From positions 110,542,141-110,606,140 of the forward strand of contig CM043942.1 in NCBI GenBank assembly GCA_014529385.2: 64,000 nt of DNA. Direction: 5' to 3'. The translations under genes were made by a program, and so were the position numbers. A model generated the notes under the pieces. The model was not told the origin of the DNA and did no database searches. It saw nothing but the letters and a program-made list of their open reading frames with translations. Origin of the DNA: Adiantum capillus-veneris (Eukaryota > Streptophyta > Polypodiopsida > Polypodiales > Pteridaceae). Below are positions 32,104-45,700 of this stretch, piece by piece. How positions within the stretch are numbered: position 1 is the stretch's first letter; each line of letters opens with the position of its first letter.

Positions 32104-32640
32104 GTGTAGATCTACAGACTACTGAAGCAGAACAGTTCTTACAAAGGCTTGAGGCTGTTATGCCTGGGAGATGGTGCAACCTTTTTTTGAGGAGTGGCAA
32201 GGGTCATGTGACAATACAAAACATGGTTCAATTTCTAGCTTGAGTGTCCCATGGTTTGTATGATTTATATCATAACACCTGTGATTCTTTTCAGAGATGT
32301 AAAAAACTGGTTCATTCAAAATTCTTTTCATGTCAATCATTTTCAAGTAAAGAATTGAAGCATAATACATTTCTTAAATTTGTTGCATGCAGAAGGAGGC
32401 CAATGTGAACATTGTTACAAATGGTGGGAATCTTACATTTGGTAAGTGTGGTTGTATTTGACATGAATGAGCAAATCACTGTCGGCTTTTCCTGGATTTC
32501 TCCAGGCATCTTTATATAATGAAATGAACGAGCATATTTTCACTTGCAAAACTCTATTTCTTGTTATTTAAATTTCAGGAGAGGTGCGGGGAAACGAGGC
32601 TTTTATAGAAACAAACGGCGGAAGTGTGACGGCCGCATTG
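32104..32640 (+). CDS. DUF4097 gene, exons a-c
   Basis: Exon a (32104-32225) follows TTTATTTCTGTGCAG and encodes VDLQTTEAEQFLQRLEAVMP, ending LRSGKGHVTIQNM. Its end fits the repeat pattern but its donor is weak. Exon b (32393-32441, acceptor TGCATGCAG, donor GTAAGT) encodes KEANVNIVTNGGNLTF. Exon c (32579-32640, acceptor AATTTCAG, donor GTAAGT) encodes GEVRGNEAFIETNGGSVTAA and Leu. Phases are 0, 1 and 0. Confidence 0.75.
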
Positions 32641-33676
32641 GTAAGTTACTCTAGATCTTTCGTGATGCTGTCATTTTTTAGGAGGTGTTCAATCTCAAAT
32701 TGTGTCGATGCTTAAATGTTTACAAGATTCATGTCCCAAACAATGTCAGATGGGTTTCGGTGAAGTCACTTAGTCATAGACATGCTTGGAGATTTTTTCA
32801 AAAAGGCACATCATGTGCAGCCTTACTGCAATCAGGGGTTATAGGCCACTAATTTCAGTTGACTAAGCTAGTGGTCGATCGCACATGCACCACAACTTGG
32901 TAATAAAGGAAGAGATCAATGAACAAAGGAAGTGTATAGCAGCATGTACGGCTTTGAGTATGCATGGTCAGTGCCAATGCAGTCTCTATATGGCCAGTTC
33001 CCATGCAGCCCAATTATGTGCTCTTAGGTGTATTCGTACCAAGTGTTAACTGATTCGTACCATACCTTCCTTCACACATTTGTACCCCTTCGTACTGAAA
33101 AACTAGCCTCCTATGTGTAAGGTAGGTCCTGAGAATTTTACGCGTTCTAAACAGTTTTGGCTTCTAGTAGCTGTTTTGGGGCTATTAGAGATCCTGTTTT
33201 GAACTTACTGTTTCATTTCCTTATAAAAGCGTGCTCTCCCCCTTGAACATGTGTATGTGTATGCAAGATACGGAGGTCCTCCAGAATCCATGGTGACCCA
33301 TATGCCCCCCATAATGTGTTCCAGAGCCACGCTGCTGTTGCGTCCAAGAGCAAGTCTTCCCAGCCTTGTGATAGTGGCTCTGATCTGCCGATGGTATGGG
33401 CGCCTTGGTTGTCATTTGCATGCACGATGTTGTCGCTCCTGGCAGAGCGCAATGGCGTTGCCTAGTGTTGGTGGTGTGGGCGATGGCTGGCAGGTTGGCT
33501 CTAATGTTGCTGGCCCATGGGTGTCTGTAGGGCCTGATCCACAAAGGACAATTCCTACTGCTCTCTGGGCCTTAGGCCTTGCAGTAGTGCTGTCTGGCGT
33601 CTCCGGAGCTCTACAAGGAAGAATCCTATACGTTTCTGGTCCTCATACTTCATGACACGGCGCAAGGGTTCAGAGG

Positions 33677-33756
<80 letters not shown>

Positions 33757-36700
33757 ATTCGTGTAGGAGGGAATGTGACCTTCCCATTATGTCATAGTAC
33801 ACTATCCACCTTTCATATATGATACTCCTCTGTCTCGGGCGCTTCCCCACGAAGCTAACAAATTTTATCATGTGCTGCCTGTCTCTGTCCTCAACCTATA
33901 AGAAGAGTTTCAGATTCAGCGAAGATCATTGGCCTCATCTTCCTTCTATGTTGGTATCTGCTCAAATACTTTGATATGTTTTTGAATCAATGTTGGCTAT
34001 GAGGAAGCCGTCTATGTTGCTAGCAACAGGATATGCCTCCACAGTATTTAGTGAGCCCTTAAAGTGCGCTCCTGCTGTGCGGCTGCTTCTTTGTTAAAAT
34101 TGGGGGACTGACCAACAAAGGTCCTCCTTTATTGGACCCACAACTGCTTGAAAGAGGCTTGCCTTAATAATCAAGATTCTTTTCGCCTTGCAGCAAGCTG
34201 CTCATTAGAACATTTTTTAAAGTGTAATGTATGATCAGACAGCTGCATCGAAACTGATTGAGCTTAAAGAAACTCACAAGAGGCGGCTTCACTCCCACCC
34301 ATTGGCCTTTGCTGTCATTAAAGATGTCTTATTGGCTCTTAGTTGCACTTTTGAGGAGATTTTGCAAGGTGTACAACTGGATAGGCAGTCAGCTACATCC
34401 AATTTTCATGAACAGTCTAGGATGGATTGCCCTTAGTTGCACTTTTGAGGAGATTTTGCAAGGTGTACAACTGGATAGGCAGTGGGCTACATCCAATTTT
34501 CATGAACAGTCTAGGGTGGATTGTCCTTCAAGAAGAAGACATGTCACAAGCAACCATAACATTTGTAACTCTTTTCATTGTACACAATAGGGACTCAAAC
34601 TTACAACTGGTTGGCCAGGAGGCTCAAGCCACACCAAAGAAAAGAACATGAACTAATTATCGGGCGTCATTGGCGATTTGTAAGGTAGTGTTTTGAAGTT
34701 TTTAGACAATGAGCTTGTTTGTGCTGCAGCGATTCTTTTTTTGAACAAAGACCATTGTTGGTCTCTTCTTATCTTTGGGGATGTGTGTAAATAGGTCTGT
34801 ATTTTATTGTGGTTTTATGGTGATCTGTGTTGTCTCTGTTCTGCGTTTTCATTATCTAATAGGAAATCTTCACACCTTGTGAGAAAGAAAAAGAAAGATT
34901 TAATAGCATCTTATTAGCCAATTCTCAGAATCTGCAACAAAGTTACTGAGTCCCTGTTTCAGTCATGTTTATCAACTTCTGAAGAAGACCTGTCGGTGAA
35001 AAATTTGCATGGTATGACAGATTACTGCAGCACTTGAATTGAGAACAAGCGGTGGAATTCTCTCTGTAGACAAGGCCATTGGGACGGCATTGCAGATAGT
35101 TAGTGAAGGGGGTGACATGAAAATTGGTTCAGCCTACGGACAAGGTAAGGAAATATGTTTCATTGTTTAGAACTCCTTTTTCTAATTTTCAAATGCCGGT
35201 CAAAAAGAAAATGCCCCTCTCTTCCAAGTTCCCACATCTTTGGACCCCTCCTCCCCATGCCTCCCCCCTCCTTCCCTTCCCAGCTCCCTACAAAGGCAAA
35301 AAACGTTCCAAATATTGGCTCCCTCTTACCAATCCTCATTTTTAAAAAATCCTTGCTTCAGGCAAGCAAACCACCTATACTCTTGAGCACAAGATTACCA
35401 ATCTCTCTTTTCACAACCTCTCTACCCGCTCCCACTCTCCCTCTGAAAAGAAACTTTTGGGTCTAGGGCTTAACTACATCCCTCCTTCTCCCCCACCCTT
35501 GCCTTCATCCGTCCTTGGTGCCTACAAGTGCCTAGAAAGGAGCTTGCAACTTAAGATCTTCTTCAAAATTCTCTTTTTACTCCCTCACCCTTCTCTCTTC
35601 CCAACTCTTCTTGGAACCCTCCTACACCCTCTTTGGCTCTTAGCCAAACTTTTGACCATCTCATACCTCTCTTAAGTCCTCTTCTTCCCCACTTTTTCCC
35701 TTTTTATCCTAAATCCTTCTTTATCAACTCCCCTTTCCTCTCTTAAAATTGATCATAGCATCGTCATTAAACCAGCAGACAAGAATTTTGGACCCGTCAC
35801 TCTCCAAATCTTGGTACCTTAAGGAACCCCTTCGGCATCTCTCAAACCCTTGCACTTACACATAAGTCGCGACGCTTCCTCTTTCTTTTGTTCAATCTCT
35901 CCTTCTGGCCATTCTCTCAAAGTTTCCCTTTCTTTCTACCGATTAAAGGAACTTTATCCTCACTTTATCCTCTCCTCTAGTCACACTATACTCAAACCTT
36001 GCTCTTTATTTTTGCTACCTAAAATCCATAAACCTACCCTTGTTGGATGTCCCATTTGTTCCTACAAAGGGTACCTCTTGGAGAATGCCTCTAAGAGGCG
36101 TCATATACAACTCTACCCTATTCTTCTATCCAAAACACAGCACCTTGAGGATTCTCATTCCCTTATCACGGACTTGGCTTCCCGCCCTCTCCCTCCCAAC
36201 AATATTCTCTTTACCTTTGATGTGGAAACACTTTACCCGAGCATCCCTATCACAAATTGCCTAGAAGCTCTCAAATGCTCAATCCAAAGCATTTTCCCTG
36301 CACCCAAAGTCTATTTCATTCTCTCCCTTGCCTCACTTATTTTAAATCATCACTACCTCACCTTCAACGGTAAATTTTGGCACCAGGTAAAAGGAACCGC
36401 CATGGGTTCCAATTTTGCAGTTGTTTAGGCTTGTCTTTTTCTTTTCTTTTTAGAAGATAACCTTAACCTTCTATTCTCTTCTCCTTTACTTTAAAGATTT
36501 GTTGATATTGCTTTTGGTATTTGGGACGGTCCTCCCTCTAATTTATGTAGGCTTCTTAAGCAATATGGGTACCCTCTTAAAGAGCACATTAAAATCTCCC
36601 ATGCTATTTTCACCTTTGAAGCCTTTATTCTAGGTGTACATTTTTTTAAGGGCCCATCATTTGCTGCACAAGGAATACTTGATACACATTGCCATAAAAA

Positions 36701-39700
36701 AAGTCTCAATTCTTATAACTACATTCCATGGCAATCTTGGCACCCCACGTATCACAAAATTGCTTTCATCCTTTCTGAGCTTAAAAGATACATCATTAGA
36801 AAGAGTTCGCTATCTGGGTTCATCCCTATTTGCAACTTGTTCTTCGCCAGGATAAGGGCTAAAGGATATCCCTCCCCTCTCTTAAGGGCTTGCTTTCTGT
36901 ACGTCTCTTACGAATATAGATCCTTGCTCCTTAAAAGGAACTCTAAAACAAAATCCCCTCCTACCCTTGTCAAAATTCCCTTTTCCCCCCACACTCGTCG
37001 ACTCAACTTAACCTGCTCCATTAATAAAAACCTCGTCAAATAGTTATCCAATAATCTTGAACGCTCACATCTTTCCAAACCTGTTATTTGTTGGCTAAAC
37101 TCACCTAACCTTGGCAAACTCCTTTCCATGAGCGACCTCCACCCTTTCTTTTTGCAGCACACGACGGACCATGGTAATCAAGCATCCTCCTCGACTTCAA
37201 TCGCTTGAGATGATACCACTTTCCCAAGGACACTCCTTATATTTTTTCCTTTATCTTTTGAAATATAGTCCTAGATGCTCTCCTTGAGTTGGACTAGTCC
37301 CATCTTTTCTCTCTTTAATTTCCTTTCACCCTTGTTTTCCCTCCATATTTATGAAAGGGTACATTCTTGTTTATATCAAATTCATCTCTTTAGTTACTAC
37401 CTACCCACCTACTTTGTAAAGAGTTCTCCCTCCCAAAAGCATCTCTATCTCTCTTAAATTTTGTACCCTGTTTGGGAAATGGAGACTCATTCCTGAACTC
37501 CCCACTTAAACCCCCTCCCTTCCATCTGTACGGCTTACACCACTGATGAGCTTCATTGCGAAACGCGTTTGGTGTAACCTTTTGCTATTCCCCCCCCCGC
37601 GCCTCCCCAACCTCGTATACGCCTTTATTTTCACCTTTGTTCGTATTTTTTTAGCAACACACGCTCGCTAAGTTATTTTCAAACATAAAGCATTGTGAAT
37701 CTTCCAGTTCTCAGGCAATTTCAGCCTATAACTAACGTCACTGATCTTCTCTGTTACTTGAAAAGGCCCATAGTAACGCATACTAAGCTTTGTTAAGAGA
37801 CTTTCTTTACCTTTTCGCTTCTTTAAGCATGCCTTTTCAAACCGCAACAGTACCCAATCACCAAGTGAAAACAGCAATTCACGACGGTGGAGATCAATAG
37901 CTTGCTTTTGCTTTGCTTGTGTCCTTTCAAGGGCATGCTTTATCTTCTGGTACATTTCATCCATATTCTGTACATATTGATCTGCCTAAAAGATCTTTTC
38001 CTTGGTATGCAAAATGGGAGGAACTTTCACATGACCTTCGACAGTTCCAAAAGGTGCTTTGCCTGTTGAATGTACTGTGTTATTGTACGCATATTCAACC
38101 AACGGCAAATACTCCTCCCACTTCGCCTTGTGCTCTGACACATAGCACTTAAGCAGATCCAAGACAATAGAATTTGCCTCTTCTGACTGCCCATCTGTCT
38201 GTGGATGAAACGACAATGAGAACTTAAGCATAGTGCCCATATTCTCAAATATGCCTCTCCAGAATATACTTGTCATCTGTGGGTCACGGTCATTGACAAT
38301 CGATTGTGGCATACCATGGTACTTAAAGATATTGCACATAAAGAGACGTGCCATCTGATCTTGTTTTATCTTCTTCCTAACATGAATGAAATGAGCTTGT
38401 TTGCTGAAGCTGCAAATAATGGTCCAGATCCCATCATTTCCTGTCTGTGTTCTGGGAAGATCAAAGATAAAATCCATAGCTATGTTTTCCCATGGTTTAT
38501 TTGGAATCGGCAATGGCTGTAACAGTCCTGGTGCCTTTTGCGTGTCAAACTTGACCTTTTGGCAAATCACGCATGCTCGCACAAAGGCATCCACATCTCT
38601 CCTCAAGGTAGGCCAATAAAAGAATGTCTCAACCGCTTTCACTGTAGCATCTATACCACGATGCCCTACATACGGTGGGACATGACTCTCTACCATGACC
38701 TTATGTCGCAATGGCCTAGTGACACAGAGTCTGCCATGCATCATCATAAAACCATCTCTGAGGAGGTAGTGCTCATGACGTTGTCCTTCTTGTAGCTGTT
38801 TGAAGATCCTTGCAAAATCTTCGTCACTCGCATACTGTTCCTTCATGTCATCAAGCTCATGATGATAAGGAATTGACACAGCTGAAATTTGTGGCTTTCT
38901 TGATAATGCATCATCCACAACATTCTTCTTGCCTTCCACATGCACAATCTGGAAGTGAAACATGGAGAGAATGTTTGCCCATCGCATATGCTTTTCCGAT
39001 AGCTTTGACTGTGTCAAGAAGTATCGCAAGGTCTGACGATCCATTTGGACAACAAAATCAGCACCTAGCAGATAGTGTTTTCAACTTAAGAGGGCATGAA
39101 TCACAGCTAGTAACTCTTTTTCATAGACCTGCATGGTCATCTCTGGCCCTTGCAAGATTCTGCTCTCATAGGCTACTACCCTGCCATCTTGCATTAGCAC
39201 TACACCAATGCTACTGCCACAAGCATCACATTGGACCACAAATGGCGTCCTGAGATGTGGCAAAACAATGACCTCTGGGCTTGAGCTTCAATGGGCTCTG
39301 TACGCTGAGGGCATTCCCTTGCCTGCTGTGGCTTTAATGGTGCTTGCAGATAATCCATAAACTTGGGATTCTACACCAATTGAGTGAAGACATTCACAGC
39401 AACAACTAATTGTGTCCTGAACGCATCCTCTTCAAAGTGCCCAGTCATGAACCCTTGAACCTGTTCTCACTGTGCATTCACACGAACAATAGGCATAGAC
39501 AGTGGCGGTCGTGAACTCTCGCCAACTTCATGCTGTAAAGGAATGGCCTGTCTACCCTGGGAAGAGGAACCCTCTTCTCCAGCATTGTCTGTCTTGTCAG
39601 CCATAGTGTAATTCCAAGTTCCTGTTCTTTGTGTCTTCGCCGCAAACCAACCAAGGCTCACTTCTTAAGGAAAAAGTGATCTTGTCCCGCCAACGGAACC

Positions 39701-42700
39701 ATGAAACCGGCCCGTGGGGCGGTAGACGTTAGCTTTCACCCGCGATTCTTTAACACTTAACTTTACGACACCATGCAATGACTTAAAAGGAACCTGTAAT
39801 TGGGAATAGGATTACACTTCAAAACAAAAGCACGGCCAGGAAGCTAGAATGCTCCCAAGCAGACAGCGACACCTGTAGGCCCCAAAGGTTGGCGCTCCTT
39901 TCGGTATTTCTTTATTCTCTAACAGAGGGAATAAAAACCTGTGATTTCCTACAAGCTGCCTCGCATAGTCCGGGCTGAATTGCACCTGTTCTGGCCCGAA
40001 TTCGGTAGCATAACTGTACTAGGACACTTCACAGTCAGTATCCCCACGCAATAGATGACTTTCCCGACGCATACGGACACTTTGCAAAACTTGGCGAGAA
40101 TTTGCAGCATGCTGAATTCTCTGTTTTCTGCTCCGAAAATGTGCCAGGTCACCTCTACAGCGGCCTCTTCGCGTCCCCGAACCTCCTAGGGGTATTAGGG
40201 ACCGTTTAGGGCCGAAACCCTAAACCTGCAAAAATACACAGCAGGCTGTAATTCCCTGTTTCGGGCTCCGTTTCGCTTGCCGGTCGCATCCTTAGCAAGT
40301 CCTCGAGCTCCCGCACCTGTAGGGCTACTTGCCGTTTGAATCAGACGAGATTTCGCACGTGAAACCTCTCCGAATTCACCTATACCTGCGGGGGATTAGC
40401 CACTAGCTAATCCAGTACCTGTGCAAGAGGCTCTTGCCTCGGCAATCGCGCATGAACCCACACATCTGTACATTGGTCAAATGAGAAGCCCACTTGAGGA
40501 GCATAACATAACTGCTCGTAGGGGAGAGAGAGAGTAGTGCATAGCGTGCAGGGCATCACTCCTGGCACCGCACTATACATAAGAGGGAAAGGAAGCACTC
40601 CATAGCTCTTGCACTTGTTGCAATCCACCTACAACTGAAAATGGCGCCCCCTTTCTCTTGTAGACTCGCCCAGAGTGGCAGAAGTGCTCACAGAGTGACA
40701 CCTCGCCCAGTTTCCGACTTTGGCCAACTTGGCTAAAAATATCTCAACTGGTGCGTCAGTTGACTTGGCAACAGAGCAATACAATGTTCCCCTTGTCATT
40801 CCAGAGCTAATGACACGAACACATTTTCAGGTCCAAAATAGCAGTTCCATAAATTTTAGGAGATGCTTCCACGGCACTCACACTGGTCATCTGACCATCA
40901 ATCACCACTGTAACCACATTGAAAAATGCAATGTAGGCCAGCTATTAGGTGATTTACATTCGTAGCCCCACCGTGGCTAACCTTAGTCCATTTGTCCAAC
41001 TTTAGTGCTCACTGGCCGTCCGGCCTAGACTCCCACTGTCCGCCTCACACCATGCAACTCGGGCATTGGCATTTCCAGAGGGGTGCTTTAAAACAAGTCA
41101 AATAAAATTCCCCAAAAAGAAATCAACAAGTAAAGTTGCCACAGACTCGTGACAGAAAGCCATCTATTGATCACATGCACGTTTTGGGCTGTTTGGCTTA
41201 TGCTTTGGTGCCACAAACACAACACAAAAAATTGGATGATAAGGTTGTCAAATGCATTTTTGTTGGTTATAGTACTGAAAGCAAAGGGTGTAGGTTGTAT
41301 CATCCAAACAAAGCGTATCTTGGTTTCACGAGATGTTGTGTTTGTGGAAGGAGCCTTTGCCGTCATGTACTAGAGACAATAATGTAAGCTCACATGACAT
41401 TTATGACAGTTTGTTGCCTCTTTTCAGTGGTGGAAACTTGAATGTAAATTCCAATTAGGCAAATGTACAGGCAATGGGGGTTTCATAAAATGTTACGGAT
41501 CATCCATTTTTTGATACAGATGCACATGATGTACTTGATGTGGAAAGGGCTGAGAATGAGCAGGCTAGAGAAATGCCGAAATGGCTGGTGTATACTATGC
41601 GTGACAGTAAATTGGATGCACCTTTGTCTAGTCATATACTTGTTCAGGTTCTCACCATGCATCTTTGCTTTCGCTGTTTCTAGCTTATGTAATATAGAGG
41701 AACCTTTGTCTTTTGATAAAGCACAAAATTCAAAAAATTGGACGATTGCCATGCAATCAGAATATGATGCACTTATAGGAAATGACACATGGAATTTATG
41801 TGATTTGCCTCTTGGCAAAAAGGCCATTGGTACGAAGTGGGTTTACAAGTTGAAACGTAAGCCTGATGGTGAGATTGATCGCTACAAGGCTCGACTTGTT
41901 GCAAAAGGTTATGCACAGCAGAAAGGCATAGATTATGAAGAGACTTTTGCTCCCACTTGTCGTATGACTACTGTGCGTTATCTATGTGTATCGGTAGCTC
42001 ATTTTGGATGGGATGTACATCAATCAAACATTGTTACTGCTTTCTTGAATGGTGACATATTTGAGAAAGTTTATGTAACGCAGCCTCACGGTTTTGTCAA
42101 GAAAGGACGAGAGGATAAATTGTGCAAACGTGAGAAAGCTTTGTATGGGTTGAAGCAATCTCCTCGTGCTTGGTATGAGAAAGTTGACACTCATTTGGTC
42201 TAACGAGGCTTTGTAACAGTCCAACAGAAAGTGCCTTGTATGTAAAGCGTGAGGGTGATGTACTTCTCATTGTTGTTCTATATGTGGATGATTTGCTGAT
42301 CACTGGTCCGAATGAGATACATATTGTTGAATTTACGGCTGATTTGAATGCTACTTTCAAGATGAAAGATTTGGGGCTGTTGCATCATTACTTGGGCATA
42401 TAGTTTAAGCAGTGTGATGGTGGGATTGCCTTATGTGAAACACGTTACATAGAGACATAGCTATGTAAGTTTGGATTTGAAGACTGCAAGCCTATTGCCT
42501 CTCCCATAGAAACAGGTTTGAAGTTGAGTCTTCATGATGCTAGTGATCTTGCCAATGTCACTCTTTACCAAACTGCTGTTGGATGCTTTATTTATGTATG
42601 CAATACGAGGCCTGATATTCAGTTTAGAGTCTCACAGGTCAGCAGATTTATGCATAGCCTAGGGTCTAAGCATTGGCAGGCTGGTAAGTGGATTTTTGCT

Positions 42701-45700
42701 ACTTGACTGGCACTTTACATCTCGGGTTGTTTTATCCCAAGGGGGGATCATTGCCCCCAAATTTACATGCTTTTTCGGACTCAGATTGGGTTGGTTGTTA
42801 TGACATGCGAGTGTCCACGAGTGGTTTACGTTTCATACTCGGGAGTTCACGCATATCATGATTGAGCAAGAAGCAATCTACTATGGCCACGTCCAATTGT
42901 GAGGTTGAGTACAGGGCAGTCTTCACATCTACGGTTGAGTGTGTATCACTCAGACGCCTTATGGCTGATTGGGTGTTGGATAGGACACTGCCAACACCAT
43001 CTACATTGATAGTCAGAGCGCATTGGCAGTTGCGAGGAACCCAATTTTTCATGCTCGCACAAAGCACATTGAGGTGCATTATCACTATGTTAGGGAGAGA
43101 CTCTCAACAGTAGAGATAAGCTTGGCTTATGTGCAGACATTAGACGACCTTGCAGATCTTTTCTCAAAGGCATTGTCTCGTGAGAAGTTCGAAGCTTTCC
43201 GCAAAGCTTTGGGCTACTCCCCTTTGTGGACTGATCACGTCCTCAGGGCATGACACTTCCCTATACTCTGTGCCATCTGATTCACTGCATCACTCCCTAG
43301 GGGAATTGAGAGGCGGACATTCACGAAGCTCTTTAGCGACCGATGCATTGCTTTCTAGGACAACGCCCGATGCCGGGCATCCTCGGTCATTGATGATGAT
43401 GATGATGATTTCAATCTGACAATTTTAGTCTTTCAATTTACTTCATAGTCTCGCAATCTTCGAGGCAGGCTTGGATGGGGAAAAATCCGCATCCGAGCGA
43501 CCTTGAGAAAGCCGTGTCTGTAGTGTTTGTCGGCGGACCCATGCCTAGGCTGGGTGTGCGGTCCGTAAAGCTACATCCTTTGTTTAGGAGTCCTCATGAA
43601 TATATACATGGCAGGGTGCACTTTGCGTGCCAACAAAAAACGTGTACCACAATGTGCCTACATCCTCGTTTATTTTGTGGTGTCACAGAGAATTTGGCCA
43701 ACGGCCACAGAGTCTGTATCAAATCTGTCACCCCCAAGTCTCCCGTGTGGTAGAGAACTCGAGAGCTTGAACTTGAACCCAATCCATCACTGTATCCATA
43801 ATCCACTCAATCCGTTGTGTCTAGAGCCTCTGCCCCTCTAGCTGTTGGAAACAGTACATGGACTCTTAGCAAGCCGCCTCAAGGTCAGGAGAAGAGTCAT
43901 CGAGGAATCGTGTGAAGCCGTAGGTGAAGAAGTCCCTCCGACGGCGGATGCCGAAAGTGGTCAGCCCACGAGGGACTTTTGCAAAAGACGACGCCTGCAC
44001 CAATAGGGGTGTCCGCAAGCCGGGGGGTGTGGGGGGGGTGGGGGGGGGGGGGGGGTGTCAAGGGGGTGGGGGCAGTAGGCGGAGAGGGAGGAGGAGGGGT
44101 TGTCGGTGGCAAAGCTGAGGTCGAAGGGGTATCCGCCCGCTCATCTTGTTGTAGAGGGTTGAAACTGTTCCTTGTGTGGGAAACCCACTACTGTTGGCCT
44201 GGGTAGGCCGACCACCGGGGGGCGTCAAACTGGCGTGGTGGTCCCTGGCGACGTCGACCACGAACTTGTTGCCAACCTTCCTCCGCTTGGGCACCTGTCT
44301 CAAAGGAGGACTCGTGTCTCTGCTTGCTGAGCCTGGCAGCCTTAGTAGGTGTAGCACAGATAATGTGTCGTGCTCTCTACAGTGGGTGGTCCTCAGTGCA
44401 ATGTGCGTGACAATCTCACTCAAATAGACTGAACAGAAAGGAAACCATAGACGTCAACAGAGCTCACAAAGACACAACAGCAGACCAGAACATATGACTC
44501 GACTCTCTCAAAGACTGATATAGACTTTGGCATGGCAGCACACTCAGCTCCAGCCCAGGACTCACAGGTACAATGGGGGTGTCGAGGCTCAGATGTGCAG
44601 GGATGGTGAAGACGTGCTCTGTGTAAAGACTCACTCTCGACAACTGCGTCGCTGGACAGTGGTGAAGATGATAATCCCGATGACCAACTGCTACTACTCA
44701 TATGTACCACCATAAAGGGCCACCAACGGCTCATAAATGTCAGTTATGTGGTGACCTGGCCACGATGTCCACTAGACCACCGTCGGTACCCTGCCACTGC
44801 CACGTGTCACTCCCAGCCCAGAGGGTCCGTCCAGTGTGAAACAGCCTAGACCAACTGTACTAACTGTCCAACTGTCTGCCTGTCCTCTGAAGTGACACTG
44901 TAGCCCTGCTACAGGTTGCCCGCCACAAGACCGCTCACCGTCCCGGTGAGAGGAATACTGAAAAAACTGTGAAAGAAAACCATTAGGTACTGCATCTGTA
45001 CATCTTTCTTGAAGCAAGTTCTAGGCCCAAAAGTGGAGTTTAAACACAATGCACTGCTTGCAAACGTTTTAAGCTTTGAATAGGCGGGACTTAGTATGAT
45101 TGCATAATCCAAGAATCCCAATTGGCAAAAAAATGATGCTCTCCAGCAAAGAGATAAGCTCAGTTTGATTCCAGTGCATCTTTATCTGCCCTAACCATAG
45201 TGATAGGAAAATGACCTGGTCTATGCTTGCAGTTGCAGATGAACCTTGCCACACTTTTTGCAACACACTCTTCTCGAAAGGTGGGATGACCATAAGCCCG
45301 AGTAACACCGCAAATAGGGTTAAGCTCCATCATGATAGTAGAATAGAAAGGCCTTCACAGCAACAAGATGGCAACCATCGAGCCATCTTATCATGCAGGG
45401 TGGGGTGAGAAAAAACTTGCTTCAGGATGGCAACCAAGTGAAAGTTGAGAGTCAGCTATGATGCGGAGTGGGGGGGGGGGGAAATTGCGGGGTGGGGGGG
45501 AAAACATGCTGAGGTTGAGAGGGGTGGGGAAGCATAGATAGGGGGCTGGTTAGGGGCGAGTGGAAGGGAGGGGGTGGATAGGGGCGAGGGGGGGGCTGGG
45601 TAGGGGCGAGAGGGGGTGGGTAGGGGCGAGTGGAAGGGAGGGGGTGGATAGGGGCGAGGGGGGGCTGGGTAGGGGCGAGAGGGGGTGGGTAGGGGCGAGG

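Larger units (their letters stand above)
35170..37650 (+). mobile_element. Penelope-like retroelement, decayed
   Basis: The stretch carries Penelope-type RT landmarks in order: NLS...KKLLGLGLNYIPPSP (35400-35490), IVIKPADKNFGPV (35763-35800), LPKIHKPT (about 36018-36040), motif A FDVETLYPSIPI, motif B KGTAMGS, and a motif C-like RFVDIAFGIWDG. A hammerhead ribozyme lies at its 3' end. No GIY-YIG endonuclease motif is visible, as in endonuclease-deficient types, although 5' truncation could also explain this. No second terminal repeat was found upstream. It sits in the sense direction in the intron of the DUF4097 gene. Confidence 0.8.

Noticed and set aside
32104-32243. Reading exon a through to the TGA at 32243 as a gene end
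   Set aside because: The next exons continue the solenoid repeat in matching phase if the ATG|GTTCAA donor is used; an end here would leave them orphaned.
33650-33871. Minus-strand ORF with a long poly-Gly run
   Set aside because: It is only the translation of the poly-C homopolymer.
43475-43841. ORFs at the copia D / LINE junction as host genes
   Set aside because: Overlapping frames on both strands, no domains, and transposon sequence on both sides.
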